Shown one piece after another: positions 29,601 through 44,600 of a stretch of 64,000 bases of DNA. Each line of letters opens with the position of its first letter. Position 1 is the stretch's first letter. Source of the DNA: Puffinus mauretanicus (taxonomy: Eukaryota > Chordata > Aves > Procellariiformes > Procellariidae). The position numbers were made by a program, and so were the translations under genes. The notes under the pieces were generated by a model that did no database searches, was not told the origin of the DNA, and saw nothing but the letters and a program-made list of their open reading frames with translations. Location of the stretch: positions 186,001 through 250,000 of the forward strand of contig JAJKFH010001371.1 in assembly GCA_023333565.1 (NCBI GenBank), in the 5' to 3' direction.

Positions 29601-32600
29601 TTAAGGAACAATACACTTCTATAACCAACGCGCAGATGTAAGCACCGAGTCCCTGAGCTTTTCAAAGGCTCAGTCATAATAAAGTCCAAACTGTTACGAC
29701 GGACTCTATGAAGTGATCTCCAACTACTACTTCCCCTGCAGAAAAGAATCATCTTAAGTTTAAGGAGTTTCCACTAGAAAAGCAGTTCTGGAGTATTCCC
29801 TTGGACTGGTGCAAATTTTAAGGAACTGGCAGAGTCCAGAACAGAAGCTAAACTCAAAACCAAGAATCCCCAGGTTCCCCCCACACTGGCTAATCATTTA
29901 AGGCAGCATCACTCAGACAAAGTCCACTGCAAAAAAAGGAAATTCAAACCAAAGCTAAGCCCCCCTCAACCAATTGCGCCCGCAGAGTCCCAAGCTCAAG
30001 ATGCTCAATGGACGAATCCTACTGCAGCCCCATTCGTAACCCTGTTCATTCCTCTGCATGCAGGCAAGGACCATTATGCTACAGCCAAGCATCTCACCTC
30101 ACAGCCTTTAGATACCACCGGTGATCATGCAACTGCCCTCCCTCTTTAATATCTCCAGAGTTAATTGCATTAATAAAATACATTTTGTGACTGTCTTCAG
30201 GCAGCCTGAGATCTACCGGCAATTAGGGGCAGCGGAGATGAGCAGCAAGTCCAGCTTGCCTGGAGCCCCGGGGTCAGGACCCCTCCTTGCTCACACAGGA
30301 GACAGAAAATAGCACATCTGCACAGATACTTAATCATCTGCTCCAGCAGCTGCCATCTACTAATGCTTGTCAGGCTGATACAAGGCGCCTCCAGGCTGCT
30401 GTTGACCTCCCGAGGTGGTCGCATCAGCTCTGGGGAACATCAAAAGGTCATTAGCACCCAGATGTGTCCAGCACAGCCCATGCTCAGAGCAGTCACAGCA
30501 TCTCGGGAATATTAACTCCAACCTTGAAAGCAGCTGTACGGAGGAGCAACAGTGCAGGGGCTATTTTGAATTCTTGCCTGCACGAGACAAAGGAAGATAA
30601 AAGTGACGACAGAAGGAAGATCTGATGAACAACATAATTTCCCTGCTGTAAATCCTGTGCTCTCTGCATCCTATGGCTCCTTGCCCTCTATAAGCAGGCA
30701 GACTACCTGAGACAAGATGACTATTCACATGCCCTGGGTCACTTCAGTTCAAATTTCCCTGCTAAAGGCCCTCTTGTTTTCCCTGCCAGAACAACACAGA
30801 AATCTCCCAAAGACTGTAAAAACTCCTGCTTTGGGGGTTTTCTAAATCACTGCACCTGAACAGCAGGTAGGTTGCACAGCACTTTGTCACCTCCATGCAC
30901 CCAGGAGGCTTTATTAATTCTGCAGACGGTAAACAAGAAGCCCAGGATGGGCTGTTCTCCTTTTTTCCCTTGTTTAAGTAACCTGGGGGCTCCACAGATG
31001 CTCTGCCGAGCTCATTAGCGCTGTGAGCCCTGCAAGCCAGCGCAGAGCAGAGGCTGGGAAGCTGGAGGTCCCGTCCCAGAGATCTTTTACAAAGCGGCGG
31101 GTAAAAGCCAGGCTGCCTCTGCTCTGCCCCATGGCCAGCACATTTCTCCTGCTGCCTTCTCAGCTCTCCTCAAGCCCTCTCGGTCGTGGCTATAAAACCC
31201 CAGGGAGGCAGAGCATCACAACCACATGGAAACCAAGTGTGGCACGTCCCATGGGAGCCTCGGGCTCCTGCAGCATCAGGGACAACTGAGCTGCCATGGC
31301 CGGAGGAAGACTCGGAGACTTGCATGGAGAGGACCTGGAGGACAGCTGGGATAAGATAAAGCACTACGGAAGCAACTGGACCAGGCTTTTTAATTGCATC
31401 ACTCCAGAGGCAATATGGACATGGAGCAAGATATCCCGCTTGGCTGGAAAAGCAGCTCCTCCGCCAGCCCGCGCGCAGGGGACAAGATCTCTACAGAGAG
31501 AGCAGTGGGTATGAAAAAGGAGAAGTCACCTGGCACATGCCAGGTGGCACGCTCAAACCTCAAGACACATGCAAAAGCCAGGCTTTTGTGCCATGGTTCA
31601 TGCCCCAAGGAGAAATGGGGTGGCCTTGGGACCAGCCCCTCCAGGACACTGGGCTGGGGCTGAGACTTGGTCCCTTCTTGAAGGCAAAACCGCTCATCCA
31701 GGACCTGCGCTGAGCCTCTTCTGGAGGAAATCAGGGGAGAGCTAATTACTGGCGGCAGGTGGCACCAAAGAAGAGGAGGATTAAGATGAGCTTGTAGGGG
31801 GTTTGCATCCAGCAAAGCCTATTAGCCCTGAAGTTCCTGTTTATCGCAGACCCCTCTGGAGCACAGATAAACTCCCTGCGACTTTCATTTGTTTGGATTG
31901 CTTCCCTGCCTGTGCGGCACAGCTTCGAGGGAGGGAGCGTGATAAGAATCTGCGTGCTGGGAGAGCTTCGTTATCTCTGCTTATTGCCGTGAGCCCAGCC
32001 CGCCTTCCCCAAGCCCCTGCACGTGACTCCATCCCAGCGGCATCTCGCTATTAACATCTACCACTAACTATAATGAGCGTTAGCATCATCCTGCTTAATA
32101 GGCAGGGATTTTTAGAAACACCTGCTGGAAGCAGCACTCGACCTCCTGCCTCCGAAACGTAACTGTCTCCACGACACCCTGATCCTCGCTTGGGTATGTG
32201 ATGCAAGCTAAATCATAATACATGTTTGGAAAATAAGTTAATAATCAACCAAGGGCTTCCACACGCTGCCTACGGAAAGAGGCAGCGTAAAGGAGCCAAG
32301 ATGCCTGAAATAAAAAATAACAAAATACAGCAAGCCCTGTCACTCGGGTTCTTGTTCAATGCACGCTACAGAAATTGCTTATTTTATACCAAGGAATCCA
32401 AGCCTGCAGCATGCAGTGCTCTGGTAGGAAGCAATGCAAGGCAGGCTCTTCTGCTGTCTGCAGAAAAAAATAAGTGATTTTTCATAGAAAAATGATTTTT
32501 ATTTGATTTTTAATGGTGATTTTTAATAGAAACTTCCAAGACAGTTATAAAAAGATTGAAGATGGAAGGTAAAAGAAGCCACTTCAATCCCAGCTCTTCC

Positions 32601-35600
32601 AACGCTGCCAGTCAACTTCCAGCTGCACATCTAAGCTGTAAGCCAGGACCCCAAGCTCAGAAATCCCCCCCTAAGCTTGCAAGACCTGCCCTCACCCCAC
32701 CCTTAATTGGGTTTCTTGACTAACGACCCCTGTTGTCAGCTGGTTTAAGGCTTCTGACCTTGCTGCTCATTTCAAAATGCCCCGAGTAAAATTTTCAAGC
32801 ACACGGAGAGGTTTGGGGTACCGCCATCCAGCACCGACCCGCTTCAGGGTACTCGTGGCTACTCCGCATCGCCCCAGGGAGCTCGGGGAACTGCGAGCGG
32901 TGCCTTTGCTAAGCTTCCCCTCCCTCTTCCCTGCGTCTTTCCCTAAGGATGCAGTAACACTGACAGCATCTTTGCTTGCGGTTTCCAGCAGAATAAATGG
33001 AAGCAGCATATTAGGGAAAGCAGCTGGCTAACGTGCTAAAAGGCCCAGCCTAATATACACACACGGATAAAGAGTTTATCCCCTTTGCATTTTCAGTCCT
33101 CACTAATTTTAAGCCTTTCCGTCCCAGAGGTCGCGGCAGTTCACGGTCGGGATTTGGCCCCACCACCAGCGCACGTCGTCGGGCGCTCGGCACGCCGCTA
33201 CCCTGCGAGGGAGGATGCAAGGGCTGCGTGTCCCCCCCACCCCTTAAAGCACCCCTGCAGGAACCCCCATTTCCCTCCTGCCCAGGCGGGTGAAGATGGA
33301 GACGCCTGCATCCGCCACGGGTCCGACTTGCCCCAGCTGGTGAAGCCCCACCAAACCAGCCTCCCCATCACCTTGCACTCGTTGTTTTTGCCAGGAAGAG
33401 CCCGTACCTCATATTTTCCTTTGTTCTCCTCCTTCATCTTCTCGACGTCCAGCAGAAGCGACCAGACCTGGCCTCGCACCTGAAGCGGGATCCCTTTGTA
33501 CACTCGCCGGCACATCTGCGGGGAGGGAAATGTGTGCAAGGTTAGCTGGTCCTGCTGGTGGCAGAACAGATTTGCTCCACAGTTTGCTGCTGCGGACCAC
33601 CAGCCACCTGAGCAGACACCCCACTGATCACGTCCTCCGCCTGCGCTGGCGCAGAGAGGGCATCTCCAATCTGGTGGATGAGCTGAGCACCTGCATCCAT
33701 TGAAGACACCTACTCAGTCAAAATCAAGCCACATCTCATGCTTTTGACCTTACTGGAAGAGCTGGACAAGGACCATTCCCTTTATACGTGGAGACATCTC
33801 AGGTGCTTCACAGCCGTCACATTCCGTGTACACCAGCCTGCTCCTGGACTCCTCTCCAAGGACCAGATGCAGCACCCTTGGCTTTGAAGCCTTCGATCTG
33901 ACCTGGCATGGCTCTTCTGACCTGGATCCTCAGGGATTGGGAAGAAAAGACATCTCCCCTTCAACAGGAGAGCCCTTACCATGGAAGCCACAGGGACGTG
34001 TCCACAGCAACTCTCACGGCTTGACAAGCGGCAAAGGATACTGTGGGCTACGCCAGGGCTCTCCCCTGGACGTGCAGGGTACTCCTCAAGCAAGGAGGGG
34101 GACTGGGGACAAACGTGCATGTGTCCCTCCTCCTGCCTCCACACGTTCACTCCATCTCACAGATGTCTCTTCCCTTTTTTCTTGTCATAAAACCCTCTCT
34201 CTGGAGAGAACACTAAATTTCAATCGAAAACAGAAAAAAGAGCTTTTGTTCCATCCCTGACTTTTCCCATTAAAAGATAAAGCTTCATAAAAAAGAAAAA
34301 AGCCTCATTTCTGAATGTTTTCCACCCTTCCATTCATCCCACCCGTGAAATGCCTTGCAGCTGCACTACAAAGCCAACCCCGGCACTCCTCCAGGTTCCT
34401 GAGGACCCTGGGGTATGCTGAAGGATCTGCTGCACGTGCCCAAGCTCCAGCCGTGGAGGGGATTTATGCTGTGACACGGCGATCCCTCGGGACTGGGCAA
34501 TCCCTTGGGAGGGGACAGAGATGCTGGATTCCTGGTCATGGGAATGAGCTCGGGGCTGAGCAGGGCAGTGCCCAACCAGGCAATCAACTGGAGCTACTGG
34601 CATTGCCTGGTACAAATGCATCCGACCTCCTTCAAAATCCCTCTTCTCTTTCCATAGGGTGTTCTGCTTCATGCGTTTCAGGCTGATGCAAGAGAAGGGC
34701 TGCAATTCACAGGGAAGCATCTAGATCCTAGCAGAAGGTTTTCTGGATGTGGTCCTGCCGTGTCGCCTTTGCATCTCTTACAAGCTGAACATCTGCTCCT
34801 GTTACCTTTCCTTTCTGATCCATCTTGCATCATCAGCTTTTTCACTTCCAGCTTGACTTTTTAACGCCAGCTATGCACAAGCTCTTAAAGACCATAACCA
34901 TGGCACTGCATTGTCAACCCACCCGGGCTCGCAGCCTCCATGCTCCTCGTTTCGTTACCGTCTGCACGGCAGCACCGCGCTTACCGAGTGCAAAACACAG
35001 CAACGACGGCTCTTGTCCCAGAGAGCCAGTACGAGACGAGACAGGAGGTGGGGTTCAAGTAGACAGGCTAGGGGACAGCATAGAAATAACACCACTACCC
35101 CAGTCAAAATAAGTACATAAAATAGCTACGTAATAAATGCCACGACCACCATGTAGTACCAGGAGAGCTACATATGTGTTAGAACACTTTTCCTCCACAT
35201 TATGGTAAATATTTCAGTATTTCTGCTGACACAGAAAGTGTCAGTGTAATGGACATTCCATTCAAAACCCCATTCTCAGCACAAATGCTTGCTCTGCCCC
35301 AGGTGCTGCTTAGCACCAGCTCTGAAGGTCCAAGGCATAGCCAGGACCATACCCTACAGAAATCTTTTGCAAGATCCTCAACTCTGTCACACCAAATAAG
35401 AGCTGCCCCCTAAAATCATCTCACTGCCAAGACATGCCCATGGAAGGCCACCACCCTATTTGACAACATCCCGCATTTTAAGCGGGACATCACTAATTCA
35501 CCATCTGCAGAGCCAGGGGAGCCACTCCTGCTTGTCCAAGCTCACATGAGGAAGTGTTTCTGGAGGACAGCAAACCTTCACGCCATGCCAGACAGCTTCA

Positions 35601-38600
35601 TCCCCACGGCTGAAAGACCAAGGAGATGAAGAAGAGATTCCCATTCCCCGAGAGTCATTAAATCAGGATGAAAGAAGGGCAATGCCTCAGGAGACACAAA
35701 GCGATGGGGTTAGATGAACCACATCCCCAAAGTGGTACTGGTAAGGCGCCCACGGAAGCCTGGCTCCCGCAAGCGCTCGTGACTTCATGAAGCAAAAGCT
35801 GAGATGGGATCAAGAAACTGCAATATGTACCAATCCAGATAAAATCACCAATTCAGAAAAAATTATTTCTTTCCAATGGATTAGGAGAGACTGACTGACA
35901 GCTGCCAAGGTGGAAGATGATGCTTAGCTCCGTGGGAAGAAAATAATTTTGTTTCGAATCCCCAGAGCTGGTATTGTTGTACTTTAATAAGAGCAACCCT
36001 CATTGGCATAAAGTAAATGATTTTCTCCACATGAGAGTGTGGCAGGAACAGGGGAGTTACAAAACATGCTGAGATGGAACTGAACTGAAATGCCTTCCTG
36101 TTATTTATCCAACGGCTTTCCTCCTCCCACCGCCTCCAGACGTGAAAGTGATAAAACCTCAGAGCTGTGAGTCACGCGGAGGAAAAATGAGCAATTTGCC
36201 TTCGTCGTGAAACTTGAAGAAAAACAGGGAAGTTATCATTAAAAGCAGCATTTATGCTGGGATGAACTGATGGAGGGAAGGCAGCAGGTGACGGCAACTC
36301 CTGCTCCACGCGAGAAGAAAAAACAACCCTCAAGGTCACCACCTTCTGTCTCTTACAAACGGCTCAGCCCTTACAGATGGGAAGAGAGCACCTAGACCAT
36401 GCCCCACGCAGACTGACAGACAGACCAACGCACGGCAGGAAGAACGGACATCATCCTGTTTGACAAACGGAGATGCTGGTGGTTGAAGCGATGGCTCCAG
36501 GTGCTGTGTAGAAAAGCTCTGTCAGAGCCAAGGACTGAACTCACAGTGTTTAAAACTTGCTCCAGGTTTTGCCATAGGATCATCTTCCTTCTCTAGGCTT
36601 TAACGTACAAAGCTCGCGGCGCAGAGGCCATCGTCACCCCATCCCCATCTCTCCCCTCCCCATGTACTTTCTTTCCAGTAGATGGGATGGGGAAGACTAT
36701 AGAAGTACAGACCTGAGCTCCATCTTCCTGCATCAGAGATCTCTGAGAAGTACCCAACAAGTGCTCCAGGTCTTTAATTAGAGGGGTGGAGTCATTGCCT
36801 TTAAACACAGGACATCTTTTTGCAGTAGTTAAGACACTGAAGTTAAAAAGGGCTTGGGGGGGGGTGGGTTGGTTTTTTAAAGCAGACTGTACACATTTCA
36901 GCCCACTTTCACATTTTGGAGCCTGTCACTGTTAGCTTCTCAGCCATGTGCATGGTCCACCAGGAAAAGACTGCAGGAGTAATGCCCAAATTTTAGGTAT
37001 GCATGGAATACAATGATTCACAGAATCATTGAATCATAGAACGGTTTGGGTTGGAAGGGACCTTTAAAGGTCATCTAGTCCAACCCCCCTGCAATAAGCA
37101 AACTCTTCAACCAGATCAAGTTGATCAGAGCCCCGTCCAACCTGACCTTGAATGTTTCCAGGGATGGGGCATCTACCACCTCTCTGGGCAACCTGCGCCA
37201 GTGTTTCACCACCCTCAGCGTAAAAAATTTCTTCCTTGCATCTAGTCTGAATCTCTCCTCTTTTAGTTTAAAACCATTACCCCTTGTCCTGTCGCAACAG
37301 GCCCTGCTGAAAAGTCTGTCCCCGTCTTTCTTATAAGCTCCCTTCAAGTACCGGAAGGCCGCAATAAGGTCTCCCCGAAGCCTTCTCTTCTCCAGGCTGA
37401 ACAACCACAACTCTCTCAGCCTTTCTTCACAGCAGAGCTGTTCCATCCCCTGATCATTTTCGTGGCCTCCTCTGGACCCGCTCCAACAGGTCCCTGTCTG
37501 TCCTGTGCTAAGGACCCCAGAGCTGGACGCAGCACTGCAGGGGGGGTCTCACCAGAGCAGAGCAGAGGGGCAGAATCCCCTCCCTCGACCTGCTGGCCAC
37601 GCTGCTGGTGACGCAGCCCAGGATAGGGTTGGCCTTCGGGACTGCGAGCGCACATTGCCGGCTCATGTCCAGCTTTTCATCCACCAGTACCCCAAGTCCT
37701 TCTGGGCAGGGCTGCTCTCCATCCCTTCATCCCCCAGCCTGTATTGATACCGGGGGTTGCCCCGACCCAGGTGCAGGACCTTGCCCTTGGCCTGGTTGAA
37801 CTTCATGAGGTTCACAGGGCCCACTTCTCCAGCTTGTCCAGGTCCCTCTGGATGGCATCCCGTCCCTCAGGCATGTCGACCGCACCACTCAGCTTGGTGT
37901 CATCTGCAAACTTGCTGAGGGTGCACTCGATCCCACTGTCCATGTCATTGATGAAGATATTAAACAGTACTGGTCCCAATACGGACCCTTGCGGGACACC
38001 ACTTGTCACCGATCTCCATCTGGACATTGAGCCATGGACCATTACCCTCTGGATGCGACCATCCAGCCAATTCCTCACCCACCAGACAGTCCACCCATCA
38101 AATCCATACCTCTCCAGTTCAAAGAGAAGGATGTTGTGGGGGACTGTGTCAAAGGCCTTACAGAAGTCCAGATAGACGACATCTGTAGCCCTTCCCTTGC
38201 CCACTGATGTAGTCACTCCATCATAGAAGGCCACTAGGTTCGTCAGGCAGGACTTGCCCTTGGTGAAGCCATGCTGGCTGTCTCGAATCACCTCCCTGTC
38301 CTCCATGTGCCTTAGCATAGCTGCCAGGAGGATCTGTTCCATGATCTTCCCAGACACAGAGGCGAGACTGACTGGCCTGTCGTTCCCCAGGTGTTCCTCT
38401 GTATGCCCACCACATGTCTCCAACACCCTGAAGTGGGGGGCAGCCCCCCTTCCTCAGTTCCTTTAGGGCTCAAAGAGTGATCCTTCTGGAGAGGAAGGAC
38501 CCCTTCACTTCCTCCACCAGTGATGCGCTGGGGGAGCTGAGCTGTGAAAATCTTCACCTGGAGTGGAAGGTGAAGCCTCCACCTCCACCACCACCACCAC

Positions 38601-41600
38601 GACCTGGAGAAGAGGACTTCTTTTCTGCACCACGAAGCCAGCTGATTGATGATGTGGCCATGCAAGACACTTGGCAGCCTGGGCTTTGCTGTACATGGTT
38701 TTCTTTCCGTATCGATAATGGCTGCTCCCAACTCAGCTGTTGTCTCTGCAGCTGGAGCCTTGGCTACGCCAGACGGTGCCAGCAGCTCTGCAGGGCCTTC
38801 AGCAGCAAAGCAGGGGCAAATTTAAATCCTAACGCTGATGTGTTGTGGGTGGGCATTTACACTTATTACCAGGGCTACCTTTGGGGGAGAGGAAAATGCC
38901 ACCTGCCTTTCCAAAATGGCAAAAACCAGCAGCAGAAGTCACCCTGCAGCGCCCAGGCACAACCCCCTTTCTTTCCCGTGGCATTTGCAGGAGACCTGAC
39001 TTCAGCCGACCCTGCCATGACAAACGTCTGCTGGCTCTCCCCAGCGTTAGCAGATTATTCGCTCCTGGGGGTTCGTGTCAGTCCATACAGAGCCCCGATT
39101 CATCCTAAACCGCTTTGCTGGCATGCACTGGATTAAGCGCCCTGCGCTCCCGTGACCTCAGCAGAGAGAAGCCTAACCCCGTGCACAAAGACAGGCTTTG
39201 CCTAAAAACCAGGCATCTCTGGCCGAAGACATCCCTCTCTAAAGGTCCCATCCCACATGGCCAGCAGCAAGAAGCAGCTTGCAAATGATGCAGAGGTCAT
39301 ATCCTCTTCCTAGGACTGATACTTCTGGCTGAAATCCACTTATTTCAGGGCTACAGTGAATAAATTATCCCACTATTGGAGCACACGCAGCACAGCCTCT
39401 TTTTTCTCAGCAAAACTGTGCTGCCTTAACGGTATATATTCTTATACAGCACCAACCATTTCCTAACCTTCCCAAGCAGAGTCAGGTTGGGATTTAAACT
39501 CGGGTTTAAAAGAGGACACAGACCACCTGAGCCTCCCTGTGTCGAATCCTGAATTACACAATTGAGCACTTCTTTGCAGGTTTGACGTACTTAACTCTGC
39601 AAAGCAGAGTGGTCCTTGCATGGACTCCTTTGTTTTTGTAGCCTTTGCCTTGTGGAAGTACAGCCAGGAAAAGGCACCATTGCACCAGTCTAACCCCATC
39701 CATGCGAGGAATTGTGTTGGTGTCGCTTTTTGTTGATGTTGCTGCCGAAATTAAATCAGATGGCTACGAAACGTGTCTAGAACAGAGATGGAGACAGATC
39801 TGATGTGGCGATGAGCACAAGGAAGCCCAGGGCATCACTTTAATTAAGATAATCCTAGTTGCTGCTCATCCTGAAACAGGTTATGCCAGGAATGATTTTA
39901 GGCATAGCCGGGCCATCCTGGGCTAAGGACTGTAAGAGGCCCTGCTCTTGAGGGTTTTTTCAGACTTATTTCCTATAATCTGAGAGCCACAACACCCAGA
40001 CTGCAACCAGCAGCACGCAGGGATGCACACTGGCAGCAGGTGTGGGAACAGAAAGCAAAACCCGCTCTGGCGATGGCTCGTGCTGGGGGTCTGAAAAAGC
40101 TGCATTCTCACCCGCTGACGGGTGGCTGCTTTGGGGCCACTGTCCTGGACGGGAACACAACCTCCCTCCTCCTGCCGACATTTTACCACACAGAAGCTGA
40201 GACAAAACCTAAGCCCCGATCAGGTACTAAGATGCTGCAAAACATGACGGCCTCCTGGATAAGCCAGGAGTCCCTCTTCAAGCACTCGATACGGTCAGCT
40301 GTCTGCCAGCTCCAGCACGTGAACTGGGACTCGAAAGGTTGGCCCTGAAGTCCAGAAAGCCCCAGCCTGGAAAATAAAGACGGGTTTCGACATCACTCGA
40401 GCAGAGCCAAAGTCAGGGCAGCTTCCCTCTGAAACTGCCTGGGGTTCCTGCAACAAGATTTCTTCCCCTCTAATAAAGCGCAGTCTATCAAAATGAACAT
40501 CAAAGGGAATGCCCCTGTCTTCAGTTAGAGGTTTTTTTCAAAGATGACATCCTAGTCTTTATTAAAATAATACAGAGCTCCTGTCTTGTGACACTTGGGC
40601 TTCCATCACATCAGCGAAGTGCCGAAAACAAACCTGAAGGAAACGTGCAATGCAGATGTGACAGCCTGAGCGCTCAGAGAGGGAACAAAACCAGCTCACT
40701 CTGCTTTAGAAAAATCAGATCAAGGGCTTGTCACATTTACTTTAGCTAGAAAAAAACCATCTGAAGGGCATGACTGTGATCCCAGCATAAGGTCCTTGAA
40801 ACGCCACGTCTGAGCTGCATCCAGCCGTGGCAGCAGGAACCTCCGAGCAGCTTCCATGCTCCTGACACAAGAGCATGGAGTTGCACATCCAGGTGAAGAA
40901 TATAACCTAATTTTATTATTTTTTTTAAAGCACTCTTTTTGTGCCTCTCAGGGTCTTTGCACTTAACGCTGCGTGGCTGCTCTGATGCACAGACCTTCCT
41001 GCCTGCACTTCCACTGGCGCAAGGCAGCGGGGTGTTAGGCTGGACAGGACTGAAACCAAAGCTCCTTTCTACTCCCCGGGGTCACCAGACTGCTCCTTCC
41101 CTGCTTGGGGCCAAGCGCTGCTTCTCCGTTTGCTGAGAGGGGGGTCGGCCGTTTCCAGTCCCCCAGCACGGGGACAATGCCATGTCTGTGCCCGAGAGTC
41201 ACCAACCATTTATGAGATGTTATAAATAACATCATTTATTCCATTACAAGACCTCTGTGATTTTCTGACCCAAAGACCCTCAAAACCCGCTTGCCGGTCT
41301 AGCCTCTCGCCATCCAGCAGACCTGAGCAACGTCGGCTGCAGCGTGCTTAACACATCCAACTAATTATCGGGGTAAATCCAAAAGACAGTTGGGGATCGC
41401 TACCACCCCACGCACCCCTCACCCCGGATCCTGGCTGTCCCCACCGGCTCACCCAGGGAAGCCAAGGCGTGCTAAAAACACTCATCATTACCCATCCCAA
41501 ACATCCTCCAGGACCTGAAGGAATTCCCTGCACTCTGCTGGAGTTTGGTGTTTTACCCACAAGGCCACTAACCAATTAGTGCTAACTTCTAATTAGAAAA

Positions 41601-44600
41601 ACCAAAGCCACGGGAGAGCCTCCATTTTTGCCCGTGGAGCAGCATCGATGAACAAAATAATTAGAACCACCCTGAAGTGAACAGGACTATAAAACCCCAA
41701 GCCCATCTCCACCCCATCCCTGCTGTAACGGAGAGAAGATTTTGTTGTTTTTTTTTTAAAAAAAGGACGAGACTACAGCTGGTCTTCGGCGGGGTGAGCC
41801 TGACATCACTCTGGATGGCCAGGCGAGGGGGATGCTCTGCTCGACGCCCCCCGCAGCCATGCAGATATCCTCTGCACAACCTTTTAACCGAGCTCAGGTT
41901 TCTCCCGAGCCCTCCCAGCAGGAGCTAGAAGCAATACAGCCAAACACCCCGCTCCTCCTGCCGAACAAGACGGCTGCAGAGGCCGGGGCGACGAGGTGAC
42001 GCTGGGCTTCAGCCCTCTCCTGCGCAGAGTGCAGTCAGCAGAGCAGGGCAGACGTGATGCTCCTCTCCTTACCCAGCAAGGGCCCTGTTATTAGGTTCAA
42101 GGGTTTTTTTTCTTTCAAGAGGTTTGTAACAGGAACATACTACAAATATTATGTATTGAAAACAACTCAGTTTTGCAGTGGCATCTGGTGCAGAGTTTAT
42201 TTTGAACACCAAAACCAAGACACGAGGTTGGTGTCTCCATCCTTGCTTTCCACAGACGGGTGCACACAATCTAACACCTAAGCACCTAAGGCGCTTCTCA
42301 CAGGCACAGCTAGAGGCAAAATACAAAATCTAGGTGATGTCCTAGACAAATAATTCTCCCTTCAGGGAGAATTACGAGGAAAATCAGCTGGACTGTATCA
42401 GTCACATCTCCCATGCCATTCCCAGGTGGTGGAGACACAGAAGCGACCTGCGGCGTGCAACACCCCCTGCTCTCAGGGCTGGGACCCGGCTGGGCACACC
42501 ATCATCTCTGCTGTGCTCCTGCTTGCACTGGGAAGCAGAAGTGCAAACACGCCAGCAGCATTTAGGAAACCATTTTTAAAACTATGCTAGTCAGAACAGG
42601 ACTTTTCCCTTGACTGGTAACCCAGCAACTTCAAGGAAAGATTTAAAATATTAAAGACTAACGGGTAGAATTAGGCAATATTTTCCAGTGGTCTCTGGTT
42701 TCTTTACCAACTTTTCGAAAGCCTGACTCATTGGGAGGATGCACTGTTCCTGTCCTCTGGACACGTGCTCTTTCTTTTCCTCCTTACCTTGTCACTGTTT
42801 CTGTATTTGCCCCATTTCTTCAGCATCTTTAGCCACTTGTCCACGCGTTCAATTTCCTGCTGTTTTTGCTGGTGCGAGGGGGAAGAAGACAAGACAAATT
42901 TAAGAAAAAAAGCCCCAGAAGATACCTCCTGAAAAGACAAAAGTTCATTCTCTTTAGGTTTAAACTTCTATGCAAAGACCTCGCATTAGGGATGGCAATA
43001 ATCCACAGGTGCTTGCAGGAACTGGTAATTTCAACCCATGGTAATTAAACCAGCATTGGTAAAAACGACAAGACACACAGGCTTAACATAGAGAAAGCAT
43101 TTCCAAGAGGAGTATTCCTTGACAACAAAAATCTCTGCAGGTTCAGCTAGCCTCAAATCATATCCGATCAGATCAGCAGAAACGAGATGCTATTTAGTCC
43201 CAGTTGGCAGGATCCTAACAGAGGACATGCTCCCAGCTCAGGGGAGATGAGGATGGAGATGACGGTTACCTACAACCTCCACTGTCCTCCCCCTCACGTG
43301 CAAGCCCCTTTTCAAGCTGCAGCCGCTGAACACTGGGCCAAAGCAGAAGGAAAAGCCCAAAATTGCTTTAAAAGCTGTGATTTCAGTGCAGCGTGGGGGA
43401 GGGGCGATGCCTGACCCAGCAAAACAAAAGCTCCACCAGCCAGGCATCGTGCAGAGTTCCCACCTCTGCGTGAGCAGCAGTGACCAGCGGGCGCTGGCTG
43501 CCTGCTTCGCTGTCGCTTGCACATTCATTTCCTCAAAAACCGTCCCCGCCCCAGCTGGTGTGACAAGGATTCAATACCACGACGACAGAACTGGCAGCTC
43601 TCACCTTCTCCTCCAAGGCCGTGCGGGTCGGCAGCTCCTGCTCGCTGGAAAAGCAAGGGGTCACCGGTTACTCTATGGGCAAGAAAGGGTGTGGAGGAGT
43701 GTGGGGTGCTGCAGCTCGGGGACCGCCTCGGGCACCTGAGGAGATACGGCTCGGGGGCTGTCCCCAACGAGGAAGAGGCAGAGGAAGCACCAGCCAAAAC
43801 CCCACCACCCTACGGGAGCTGCTGGGGGGTAATCAAGCACTGGACATCGCTGGAAATCCTGGGCATAAAGCTCCTCTTCAATACACACATGATCAGCAAT
43901 TAGAAGCGGGGGGCAGATTTCTGGACAGCAATTGCTTCGAACCCTGCTCCTGCACACAAAACACCTAGTATTATAACTTTTTGTTCGGATTTGGAATAAA
44001 AATAGTTCTTGTAAGCATTCTCCCCAGGCACAGGGTGTGCATCTAATTCATCTACGCCTCGCTTAGGATGGGGATTTCCTAAGGGAACCGAGAACGATCA
44101 GATATCTTGTCTCATCTCCTCCTACACCTCCCTGAATCACCGGGTGCAAACACAAGAGCCTCTCCCGCTGTGACACACCACGGGGCTCCGCAGAGGCACA
44201 GGAGCACCAGCCTGCACCTTCTGACACCAGGCTTGTGATGGGAAACCATTTCTGAGCCTTCCTTGCCTTGCAGCAGATTCACAGCATCAGTGTTTGAACA
44301 CGTGTGGTTGAGGGAGGAGGCACGTCTAGTCTTTCCTCCTGCGTTTGGGATTGATCAGGCCAAGCCGCAGAGTGGCTTATAGGACAGACGCTGGGTCTGC
44401 CACGCTCGGTGCGGACGGATGGTCCGCACAGACACACGGGCCAGAGAGGACAGGAGAGGGCAGGCGGACTTACTGCAGGAATCCAAACCGGTCTGTAACT
44501 TTATACAGCGTGAAATCAGCATCTTCCCACGGGTCAATCTGAGCTCCTTCCTGCCTGCCCTGAAAGCAGAAAGGACACCCGTGAGCCGGCCCTGGCATCG

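Noticed and set aside
33408..33515. ATG at the start of the [10 protein letters not shown] exon as the translation start
   Set aside because: It immediately follows a splice acceptor, and four upstream exons continue the USP6NL alignment in frame.
37812..38426. Reverse transcriptase frame as a host gene or retron
   Set aside because: The sequence blocks and flanking CR1 tail show it is part of a truncated CR1 LINE.
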